Positions 37,312-44,339 of a stretch of 64,000 bases of DNA are shown here, one piece after another. The stretch comes from Aliishimia sp965656085 (GTDB taxonomy: Bacteria > Pseudomonadota > Alphaproteobacteria > Rhodobacterales > Rhodobacteraceae). Below the pieces are notes generated by a model. The model made no database searches. It had not been told where the DNA came from and saw only the letters and a program-made list of their open reading frames with translations. The first letter of the stretch is position 1. The number at the start of each line of letters is the position of its first letter. The DNA is taken from the NCBI GenBank assembly GCA_965656085.1, contig CBFHJA010000002.1, forward strand, positions 62,001 through 126,000. The letters run 5' to 3'. Both the position numbers and the translations under genes were made by a program.

Positions 37312-37340
37312 AACACCCGCCTCTAGAGGCGGGTGTTTTT
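37312..37340 (+). terminator. Intrinsic terminator after DUF2853 gene
   Basis: A fully palindromic 26-base hairpin (AACACCCGCC-TCTAGA-GGCGGGTGTT) runs directly into five T and then CTTTT. It begins 20 bases past the stop codon. Confidence 0.92.
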
Positions 37341-37344
37341 CTTT

Positions 37345-37511
37345 TGAAGAGAAGTTTAAAGACATACTTTTTGCTATTCAGCAGCGCCCATCTTAGAACG
37401 AATGAAACGCGGCCAGGATGGCCGGAACCTTATAGAGACACGTGTGGTGGATACGAGCACGTGGGGTGAAGAAGGGTTCCGTTCATGGCTGTGCGGAACC
37501 CTTCTGTTTTT
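37345..37511 (+). ncRNA. Candidate small structured RNA
   Basis: This gap between two genes has no reading frame but carries GGCC-AGGAT-GGCC, then a CACGTG...CACGTG pair, then a 12-pair terminator hairpin with a T tail. It is separated from the upstream gene by that gene's own terminator, so an independent transcript is the simplest explanation for a second one. The 5' end is a guess; a loose promoter (TTGAAG near 37344 and TACTTT/TATTCA near 37365-37380) can be drawn. I do not recognise a known RNA family. Confidence 0.35.
37470..37511 (+). terminator. Strong orphan intrinsic terminator
   Basis: AGAAGGGTTCCG and CGGAACCCTTCT pair perfectly over 12 bases around a 12-base loop, followed by GTTTTT. 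On the other strand no T run follows, so it does not serve the EVE-domain gene that ends at 37541. Confidence 0.85.
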
Positions 37512-37540
37512 CGAATACATGGTCGGAGACCGTAGCGACA

Positions 37541-37960
37541 CTAAATCGTCGTGTTGCCTAATTCCAGAACGAGACGCCATTCTTGTTCGGTCACCGGCTG
37601 TACCGACAGGCGGGAATTCTTCACCAGTACCATCTCAGCGAGCCGCGGGTCCTGTTTAATCTGCTCAAGAGTGACTGGCTGTGACATGTCGCGAACCGCC
37701 TTGATGTCGACACAGTCCCAGCGCTCATCATAGGTCGTACTATCCGGATGCGATTCCGCAATTACCTCGACGATACCGACGACGGACTTTTCCGATTGTG
37801 AGTGGTAGAAGAACCCAAGATCGCCAACCACCATTTGACGCATGAAATTTCGCGCCTGATAGTTTCGCACCCCATCCCATTCCTCACCAGATTCACCTCT
37901 GGCTTTTTGTTGGTCCCAACTCCATGTGGACGGTTCGGACTTGAACAGCCAATACGCCAT
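37541..37960 (-). CDS. EVE-domain protein (YTH/PUA-like, modified-base binding)
   Basis: A 139-residue single EVE domain: MAYWLFKSEPSTWSWD at the N terminus, GVRNYQARNFMR, GDLGFFYHS and KNSRLSVQPVT. EVE domains bind modified cytosines in DNA or RNA; this stand-alone form is widespread in proteobacteria with no settled role. The start ATG 37960 overlaps the YciI stop by one base; the longer frame lies inside YciI. It is the last gene of the tsaD-gpsA-yciI-EVE operon. Confidence 0.88.
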   Translation of the reverse strand: MAYWLFKSEPSTWSWDQQKARGESGEEWDGVRNYQARNFMRQMVVGDLGFFYHSQSEKSVVGIVEVIAESHPDSTTYDERWDCVDIKAVRDMSQPVTLEQIKQDPRLAEMVLVKNSRLSVQPVTEQEWRLVLELGNTTI

Positions 37961-38232
37961 CAGCCGATCACCTTGTTCCACTGGATCAATTCAATCGAGG
38001 CGAAGAGTTCTGCCTTTGCGTAGGGATCGGCGTCCGCCCAAACCTGTGCTTCGGCCATATCCATATCCAGAACGATCAGCGAGCCACAGGGCTTTTCATC
38101 TTCGTCCAGCAAGGGTCCCGCGTGTAAAACCGCATCAGTCGCATTCAGGTAGTCGAGATGCGCGGGGCGCGTGTCGAGCCGTATCTGCAAACTGTCGGGG
38201 GCGTCGCGGGCAATCAGGGCAATGGGCATCAT
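37960..38232 (-). CDS. YciI-family protein
   Basis: A 90-residue dimeric alpha/beta-barrel (ferredoxin-like) protein. The conserved histidine-aspartate pair lies in VLHAGPLLDEDEKPCGSLIVLD, and ADADPYAKAELF is typical. YciI proteins are probably small enzymes with no assigned reaction. Coupled to gpsA upstream by a four-base overlap and to the EVE gene downstream by one base. Confidence 0.87.
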   Translation of the reverse strand: MMPIALIARDAPDSLQIRLDTRPAHLDYLNATDAVLHAGPLLDEDEKPCGSLIVLDMDMAEAQVWADADPYAKAELFASIELIQWNKVIG

Positions 38233-39191
38233 TCTTCCTTCAAAGGTCGTGCGAGTAGGGTTTGCATGGCCTCTGCCACAGTGGTGCGGCGTTGCGCAAG
38301 GTCATCAACCATGGTGCAGATTGGCATGTCCAGCCCGCGGTCCGCTGCGATCTTCGCGATAGCTTTTGCCGTGTGCAGCCCTTCTACAGTCTTACTTGCG
38401 TCAAGGGCTGCATTCTGGCTGAGCGCGACGCCAAAGCTGTAATTGCGCGACTGCGCCGACGTGCAGGTGAGCAGCAAATCCCCGAGCCCGGAAAGACCCA
38501 TGAGCGTTTCAGGATCAGCACCGCACACGGCCGCGAAGGACTGCATCTCCGCATAACCCCGCGTGATCACCGCTGCGCGAGCGCTTTCGCCAAGCCCGGC
38601 CCCAATCGTTGCCCCTGCCGCGATGGCCATCACGTTCTTAAGCGCCCCGCCAAGCTGTGCCCCGGTGACATCCGTGGTGCGATAGAGCCGGAGCGTTGGC
38701 CGGGTGAGCGCCGTTTGTAGCGTTTCAGCCTGCTCGGGGTCAGCGCAGGCGAGGGTAAGGGCTGTGGGCAGTCCCTGCGCGATATCTATAGCGAAGCTCG
38801 GACCCGTGAGCACGGCGACAGTGGCACGCGGCAGAAGGGCGGCGATGACCTCCGCGGGCCCTTTGCCTGTCACCAGATCGATCCCCTTGCAGCAAGCAAC
38901 GATGGTACCTGCGCCAATCTCGTCCTGATGTGTTTCTATGAGCAACCTCAGGCTCTGTGTTGGCACACAAATCAAGAGGATATCAGCCGCCCCGAAACAG
39001 GCCGGATCTGCTGTCACGGAAAGAGTATCCGGCAGGCTGCACCCTGGAAGGTGTGCGCTGTTTTGACCTGTCTCGATCATCTTGCCGATCTGTACGCCAT
39101 CACGGCCCCAGAGCGTTACTGCCTTCGTTTGGGCGAGAACGATGGCCAATGCTGTTCCGAAAGCGCCGGCCCCGGCCACGACGATCCTCAT
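38229..39191 (-). CDS. gpsA: Glycerol-3-phosphate dehydrogenase [NAD(P)+]
   Basis: A 320-residue enzyme reducing dihydroxyacetone phosphate to sn-glycerol 3-phosphate for phospholipid synthesis. The NAD(P) loop GAGAFGTALA is at residues 7-16, CCKGI and the catalytic-lysine region GALKNVMAIAAG are present, and GLSGLGDLLLTC is the family signature. The start overlaps the tsaD stop (ATGA). Confidence 0.96.
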   Translation of the reverse strand: MRIVVAGAGAFGTALAIVLAQTKAVTLWGRDGVQIGKMIETGQNSAHLPGCSLPDTLSVTADPACFGAADILLICVPTQSLRLLIETHQDEIGAGTIVACCKGIDLVTGKGPAEVIAALLPRATVAVLTGPSFAIDIAQGLPTALTLACADPEQAETLQTALTRPTLRLYRTTDVTGAQLGGALKNVMAIAAGATIGAGLGESARAAVITRGYAEMQSFAAVCGADPETLMGLSGLGDLLLTCTSAQSRNYSFGVALSQNAALDASKTVEGLHTAKAIAKIAADRGLDMPICTMVDDLAQRRTTVAEAMQTLLARPLKEE

Positions 39192-40285
39192 GCCTTAGCC
39201 CCTTTCTTGCCGCTCCCTATCAAGGCTTGTTGTGCGGTATCGAGTGGCCAGCGCGGGCGCGGTGATAGCCGCAGGTCGTCAGGCAGGCGCTCTGGTATCT
39301 GCTCCAGCGCTGCTCCAGCGATCATCGCGGCATTATCCGTGCAAAGACGCAGTGGAGGCGCTATGAAGCGTGCGCCCGACTTAGCACAAGCCGCCGCCAA
39401 AAATCTGTTTAGAGCCTTATTTGCAGCCACGCCGCCTGCAACGCATAGCAACGCATCGCGCGGCGTACGAGCCGTGTAGATATCAAGCGCACGTGCGGTC
39501 TTTCGTGCGAACACCTCGCCTACGGCTTCCTGAAACCCGGCACAGAGATCGGCGCGGTCCTGCCGCGTCAATCCGCCTTGCTCTGCGACTAGTCCGTCTC
39601 GGCAGCGCCGGACTGCAGTTTTCAGACCGGAAAAGGACATGTTGCAGGTATCTTGTCCGATCAGCGGACGCGGCAGGTTGAACCGCTTCGGATCACCATC
39701 CCGCGCGCAGGCTTCAACGGACGGACCGCCGGGTTGCGGCAAACCCAGCAGCCGCGCCACCTTGTCAAACGCCTCGCCGGGCGCATCGTCAATCGTCCCG
39801 CCGAGCCGTTCGAACGCGTCCGGGCCATCCACGATCAGGAACTGGCAGTGTCCGCCGGAGACCAAAAGCATCAGGTACGGGTAGACGGCGTCATCGGTCA
39901 GCCGTGGTGTGAGTGCATGTCCGGCCAAATGGTTGATCCCGTAAATTGGCAGGCCCGTTGCGGCGCTCAGCCCCTTGGCGCACATCACGCCGGACATGAC
40001 GCCGCCGATCAGGCCAGGACCGGCGGTGACCGCAATCGCGTCAAGGTCGTAAAGTGTCAGACCGGACTCGTCCAAAGCCTGCAGGATCGACAGATCGAGT
40101 TTCTCGGCATGGGCACGGGCGGCGATTTCGGGAACCACACCACCAAAAGGCGCATGAAGGTCCGTTTGACCGAAAACGACAGAGGCAAGGATTTGCGGCT
40201 GCTTACCGGGCACCCCGCGCAGGATCGCGGCAGCGGTATCGTCGCAACTGCTTTCAAGTCCGAGAACGGTGAGGGGGCGCGACAT
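39188..40285 (-). CDS. tsaD: tRNA N6-adenosine threonylcarbamoyltransferase TsaD
   Basis: A 365-residue ASKHA-fold enzyme starting MSRPLTVLGLESSCDD. The metal-binding histidines are in ARAHAEKL and NHLAGHAL, and GGHCQ plus the FSGLKTAV segment are conserved. It transfers threonylcarbamoyl to A37 of ANN-decoding tRNAs with TsaB/TsaE. ATG 40285 is preferred over the Met at 40300. Divergent from hemD. Confidence 0.96.
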   Translation of the reverse strand: MSRPLTVLGLESSCDDTAAAILRGVPGKQPQILASVVFGQTDLHAPFGGVVPEIAARAHAEKLDLSILQALDESGLTLYDLDAIAVTAGPGLIGGVMSGVMCAKGLSAATGLPIYGINHLAGHALTPRLTDDAVYPYLMLLVSGGHCQFLIVDGPDAFERLGGTIDDAPGEAFDKVARLLGLPQPGGPSVEACARDGDPKRFNLPRPLIGQDTCNMSFSGLKTAVRRCRDGLVAEQGGLTRQDRADLCAGFQEAVGEVFARKTARALDIYTARTPRDALLCVAGGVAANKALNRFLAAACAKSGARFIAPPLRLCTDNAAMIAGAALEQIPERLPDDLRLSPRPRWPLDTAQQALIGSGKKGAKA

Positions 40286-40373
40286 CGCAGGGGTCACCAC
40301 GTTGCATCAGGGGTGGACGGCAGGTAACACTGCACTGCAGAGCGCACAATGCCGGTTCGAGCCCCTTTGGTAT

Positions 40374-41096
40374 ATGCCCAATTTTTCAGCAACACTGCTT
40401 TTAACGCGTCCTCAGGAGGCTGCCGAGCGCTTTGCAAGTGAACTTGCGCCCGACCTGTCACCGGGTACCCAGATCGTGATCTCACCACTTATTGACATTG
40501 CTCCGAGAGGTGAGCCTATCGATGTTTCCGGTTATGCGGGCGTCATCTTTACCTCTGGAAACGCCGTAGGGTTCGCCGGTTCCGCTGCTCCGGTTCCTGC
40601 CTATTGCGTCGGCGCGCAGACACGGCGCCGGGCGGAGGCGGCAGGCTGGACCGTTGTTGAGCACGAAGAGACGGCAGACGATCTCTGTTTGGCTCTAACT
40701 CGAGCGAAAATCGACTCCCCTGTCTTGCATTTGGCGGGGCAGCACCGCCGTGGTGCCTTGGCGTGTCGGCTGACGGCAGCTGGCCTGCGAACGGATGAGC
40801 ACGTGATATACGACCAGTATCGCGTGCCATTCACGCCAGACGCCATATCGGCCCTGACAGGCTCTGACCCGGTAATCGCGCCACTATTCTCGCCTCGAAC
40901 AGCACAGGTCTTTGCAGAGCAATATCAGGGCGCTGCGCCGCTTTACGTCGTTGCTATCAGCCAGGCGGCCTTGCAACCGATCTTGGGCATTTCGACGATG
41001 TACGCACGTGCGGCTTCCCAGCCGACAGCGTGTGCGGTGAAGGAGCACATCCTCGAGGTGCTGCGTCGGGTTGAGGCGGGCGGCACTCCGCTGTAA
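40374..41096 (+). CDS. hemD: Uroporphyrinogen-III synthase
   Basis: A 240-residue HemD-like protein (MPNFSATLLLTRPQEAAERF at the start). The family is poorly conserved, but the TLLLTRP opening, GVIFTSGNAV, YCVGAQTRRRAE and ISQAAL segments, together with the downstream mitofilin-like and HemY genes, make the call secure. It closes hydroxymethylbilane to uroporphyrinogen III in tetrapyrrole synthesis. The ATG at 40374 is chosen; the open frame upstream runs into the tsaD promoter. Confidence 0.85.
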   Translation: MPNFSATLLLTRPQEAAERFASELAPDLSPGTQIVISPLIDIAPRGEPIDVSGYAGVIFTSGNAVGFAGSAAPVPAYCVGAQTRRRAEAAGWTVVEHEETADDLCLALTRAKIDSPVLHLAGQHRRGALACRLTAAGLRTDEHVIYDQYRVPFTPDAISALTGSDPVIAPLFSPRTAQVFAEQYQGAAPLYVVAISQAALQPILGISTMYARAASQPTACAVKEHILEVLRRVEAGGTPL

Positions 41097-41144
41097 GTTT
41101 GCGCAGGTGGCGAGCCGCCGGACAGAATCGAAGGAAACCTCACT

Positions 41145-42167
41145 TTGGCAGAAGAAAACCGAGTGTCCGAAGACACTGCGCCCGCCGCACAACCAACGAC
41201 ACAAGCCCACCCAGCGAAAAACGAGACCTTTCTGCCGCTTATTTTCGGTGGTGCGGTTGCCTGCGCGCTTGGCTTCTTTGCTGGTCAGATAGATGCGATC
41301 GAACAGCGGTTGGGATTGGGAGAGGACAGTGAACTGGCCATGCGCGTCGATTCTCAGGCCGAGGCGCTCGACACTCAGGCGGAACACATCGCGGCGTTGA
41401 CCACGCGGCTCGAAGCCGCTGAGGAAATTGAAATCCCTGAGGTGGACCTCAGCGCGGTGACCTCGGCGATCGAGGGCCAGACCGTTACCATTGAAGCGCT
41501 GGCCGCACGTCTTTCCGAACTCGAGAAACGGCCGATGACCGAAGGTCTGTCTGAGGAGGCGGTCGCGGCCTATGAGGCGGAATTGCAGCGTTTGCAGGCC
41601 TCCGTGGAAACGCAGCGCAGCGAGATCGAAGCCCTGCTCGATGAAGCCCGAATGTCTGAAGATGCTGCTGAGGAACAGGCTCGTATCGCACTTGCGCGGG
41701 CGGCTATGAGCCAGATTATCACGGCAGTCGAGAGCGGCGCGCCCTTCTCAGATGCGCTTGCCGATTTGCAGGCCAATGGCGAGGCAGACGTGCCTGCGAT
41801 ACTAGCAGAGACCGCCGAGGCCGGCGTACCTACACTCGCCAACCTCCGCGAGACATTCCCCGAAAATGCCCGGGCGGCCCTTGCCGCAGTGCGTGCCGGG
41901 TCTTCCGGCGGTAGCGTGACCGGCTTTTTGCAAAAGCAACTCGGCGTGCGCTCCGTTGCGCCTCGGGAAGGCAATGACCCCGATGCCGTACTCAGCCGGG
42001 CCGAAGCTGCCGTGCGCGATGCCAGGCTCGGCGATGCGCTTGCGGAACTTTCCGAACTGCCGGAGCCAGCCCGTGCCGCTATGGCCGACTGGATCGCCCT
42101 GGCCGAAACCCGTCACGCGGCCCTTGTCGCAGCGGATGATCTGATGACGGCTCTGGCCACGAATTAA
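41145..42167 (+). CDS. Mitofilin-like inner membrane protein (COG4223)
   Basis: A 340-residue protein with a TTG start preceded by AAGGAAAC. A short cytosolic tail is followed by one membrane helix (LIFGGAVACALGFFAG, about residues 29-44), a long coiled coil rich in Glu/Ala/Gln (about 60-190) and a C-terminal mitofilin-type domain (AVRDARLGDALAELSELPE). Alphaproteobacterial homologues of mitochondrial Mic60 shape inner membranes and sit beside hemD/hemY, as here. Confidence 0.86.
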   Translation: MAEENRVSEDTAPAAQPTTQAHPAKNETFLPLIFGGAVACALGFFAGQIDAIEQRLGLGEDSELAMRVDSQAEALDTQAEHIAALTTRLEAAEEIEIPEVDLSAVTSAIEGQTVTIEALAARLSELEKRPMTEGLSEEAVAAYEAELQRLQASVETQRSEIEALLDEARMSEDAAEEQARIALARAAMSQIITAVESGAPFSDALADLQANGEADVPAILAETAEAGVPTLANLRETFPENARAALAAVRAGSSGGSVTGFLQKQLGVRSVAPREGNDPDAVLSRAEAAVRDARLGDALAELSELPEPARAAMADWIALAETRHAALVAADDLMTALATN

Positions 42168-42181
42168 GGAATACACGCATC

Positions 42182-43651
42182 ATGCTTTGGTCTTTGGTAA
42201 AAATCATCCTTTTCATGGCCGCCGTCGCTCTGGTGGCCTTGGGCGTGGAATTCCTGCTCGGCTACGAAGGCGGCATTCAAATCACCGTTGGAGGGCTGGA
42301 ATACAACTTCACACCCTTCTTTTCCGTGCTGGGCCTGATCTTTCTGGTTTTCGCTGTCTGGCTCGTGCTCAAGCTGGTCTCGCTTCTGCTCGCCACGTGG
42401 CACTTCATGAATGGCGACGAGACCGCCCTTTCGCGCTATTTCGACCGCAACCGTGAGCGCAAGGGTTACGATGCGCTGGCACAGGGCATGATGGCACTCG
42501 CCTCTGGCGAAGGACGGCTGGCGATGGTCAAGGCCGAGAAAGCCGGGCGGTATCTGGACAAGCCCGAGCTGACCAACCTGCTCACCGCGCAGGCGGCCGA
42601 ACTGGCAGGGGACAAGCGCAAGGCCGAACAGACCTACCGCAAGCTGGTCGAGAACGAGAAAACGCGCTTCGTGGGTGTGCGGGGTATTCTCAAACAAAAA
42701 CTGGCCGAGGGAGATACCGACACCGCCATGAAGTTGGCGCAGAAAGCTTTCGCTTTGAAGCCACGTCATGAAGACACGCAAGATGTGCTCCTGAAGCTGC
42801 AAGCGCAGACGGAAGACTGGAAGGGCGCGCGCAGCACCCTGAGCGCCAAGCTTAAGCATGGGGCTCTGCCACGCGATGTGCATAAGCGCCGGGATGCCGT
42901 GCTCGCGCTGACCGAAGCGAAGGAAGTGCTTGCTGCGGGACGGGTCATCGAGGCCGGCGAGAAAGCCATTGCGGCCAACCGTCAATCGCCCGACCTCATC
43001 CCGGCAGCCGTCATGGCGGCCCGGGCCTATATCGAACAGAACAAACCGAAATACGCGGCGCGCGTGATCAAGAAAGCATGGGAGACGGAACCCCATCCGG
43101 ATCTCGCGGCGGCTTTCGCCGAGATCGCACCAGATGAAACCCCGGCAGCGCGGATCAAACGGTTCATGGCGCTGACACGGACCAAACCCGACCATCCGGA
43201 AAGCAAGATGCTGCTCGCCGAACTCAACATCGCGGCGGAAGACTTCCCGGCGGCTCGCCGCGCCCTCGGAGATCTGGTGGAAAGCGATCCGACGGCCCGC
43301 TCTGTGACGATCATGGCAGCTATAGAACGCGGTGAGGGTGCATCGGACACGATCGTCAAAGGATGGCTGGCAAAGGCGCTGACTGTCTCGCGTGGCCCTC
43401 AATGGGTTTGTGACAATTGCTCGCAAATTCACTCGGAATGGCGGCCGGTCTGCTCGAATTGTGAGAGCTTCGACACGCTGAGTTGGAAGACACCGCCGAC
43501 CCAAGACATGGCGGCTCCGACAGGTGTTCAGATGCTCCCGCTGATCGTTGGTGCGCTTGAAGAGACCGACCCTGTGGACGCGGCGGAGATCATTGAGGCC
43601 GAGCCTGCGGAGAAACCTGCGCAGGAGACTTTGGAAAGCGCCACAAAATAG
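42182..43651 (+). CDS. hemY: HemY-type TPR membrane protein with C-terminal zinc ribbon
   Basis: A 489-residue protein: two N-terminal membrane helices (VKIILFMAAVALVALGVEF and FFSVLGLIFLVFAVWLVLKL), a long alpha-helical TPR-like region, and near residue 409 a zinc ribbon with CDNC and CSNC knuckles. It belongs to the HemY_N family (unrelated to protoporphyrinogen oxidase HemY of Bacillus); its role in heme synthesis is inferred from linkage to hemD. The zinc ribbon resembles the rubredoxin-like module of LapB/YciM. ATG 42182 follows the mitofilin stop by 14 bases. Confidence 0.86.
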   Translation: MLWSLVKIILFMAAVALVALGVEFLLGYEGGIQITVGGLEYNFTPFFSVLGLIFLVFAVWLVLKLVSLLLATWHFMNGDETALSRYFDRNRERKGYDALAQGMMALASGEGRLAMVKAEKAGRYLDKPELTNLLTAQAAELAGDKRKAEQTYRKLVENEKTRFVGVRGILKQKLAEGDTDTAMKLAQKAFALKPRHEDTQDVLLKLQAQTEDWKGARSTLSAKLKHGALPRDVHKRRDAVLALTEAKEVLAAGRVIEAGEKAIAANRQSPDLIPAAVMAARAYIEQNKPKYAARVIKKAWETEPHPDLAAAFAEIAPDETPAARIKRFMALTRTKPDHPESKMLLAELNIAAEDFPAARRALGDLVESDPTARSVTIMAAIERGEGASDTIVKGWLAKALTVSRGPQWVCDNCSQIHSEWRPVCSNCESFDTLSWKTPPTQDMAAPTGVQMLPLIVGALEETDPVDAAEIIEAEPAEKPAQETLESATK

Positions 43652-43661
43652 CTCTTTGCTC

Positions 43662-43692
43662 GGCGCGGGCTCACTGTGACATGAGCCGCGCC
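43662..43692 (+). terminator. Possible terminator hairpin after hemY
   Basis: GGCGCGG-GCTCA and TGAGC-CGCGCC form a long GC-rich stem with one bulged base about ten bases past the hemY stop. No T run follows, so it may need Rho or simply protect the 3' end. Confidence 0.35.
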
Positions 43693-43859
43693 AGCTATCT
43701 GCTGCGGGTGCGATGATATCGCTTCGACACGCAGGCGTGCATCTTCGGCGGCGCGAAGATAAGCCAACTCGCTGAAATCTCATGCAACGCTCAAGGTGTG
43801 CCAACCTAAACCTAAACGGAGCGCGTTGCACGCGTTGAGTAATGTGAATCGACGGGGAG

Positions 43860-43935
43860 TGGTGCCTCAAGAGGGACTCGAACCCCCGACCTTGTCCTTA
43901 CGAAGGACCTGCTCTACCAGCTGAGCTATTGAGGC
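43860..43935 (-). tRNA. tRNA-Thr (anticodon CGT)
   Basis: The minus strand folds into a complete 76-base tRNA: acceptor GCCTCAA/TTGAGGC, D arm GCTC-AGCTGGTA-GAGC, anticodon loop TTCGTAA with anticodon CGT (reads ACG), and T loop TTCGAGT. The 3' CCA is encoded in the DNA (43862-43860 on the minus strand). No integrase or direct repeat of its 3' end was seen nearby, so it is not an obvious island attachment site. Confidence 0.96.
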
Positions 43936-44339
43936 GACAGGCGTTCAATTAACCGCTGGGTGCCGGCGGCGCAAGGCAGAATCAGAATGGGATTTGGCTG
44001 TCGCCATCACGCGCGGCATAGTCTTGGCCATGCTGATTTCAGTGTCATTTTCGCGGGCGTCGCGGCCAAGGGCACACTGGCGCGGGGTCTGACATCCAAG
44101 CGAATGGATCTGCTCACACCACATCAGAGTACCGAAATATAACCGGGATCGCGTGCGGTGCACAGCCTTGGCGGTGATCTTCGCACAAACCGTCTCGTGC
44201 CGCACAGTCACACTTGAGATTTGTCAATTGGCCCCACCGGACCCCGGATAAAATCTGGCTGAGTTCAGCCCGATGCCTCTGGAATCTCCGGATCTCGGCC
44301 CTGTTCTTCGATGAACCTTCATGTGCAGGAGAACGTTAA
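43936..44339. other. Intergenic region ahead of the 959-residue gene
   Basis: About 400 bases with only weak short frames; a minus-strand frame of 88 codons (43945-44211) shows no protein-like pattern. It must hold the tRNA promoter (minus) and the promoter of the large gene (plus). The ribosome site AGGAGAACGTTAA directly precedes the ATG at 44340. Confidence 0.6.

Noticed and set aside
42164..43870. 568-codon minus-strand frame opposite hemY
   Set aside because: Antisense shadow, overlaps the tRNA-Thr gene end and lacks any motif.
43860..43935. tRNA-Thr as an integration site of a genomic island
   Set aside because: No integrase gene and no repeat of the tRNA 3' end in the window; hemY on its 3' side is core.
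43945..44211. 88-codon minus frame between tRNA-Thr and the large gene
   Set aside because: No ribosome site or recognisable pattern; likely chance.
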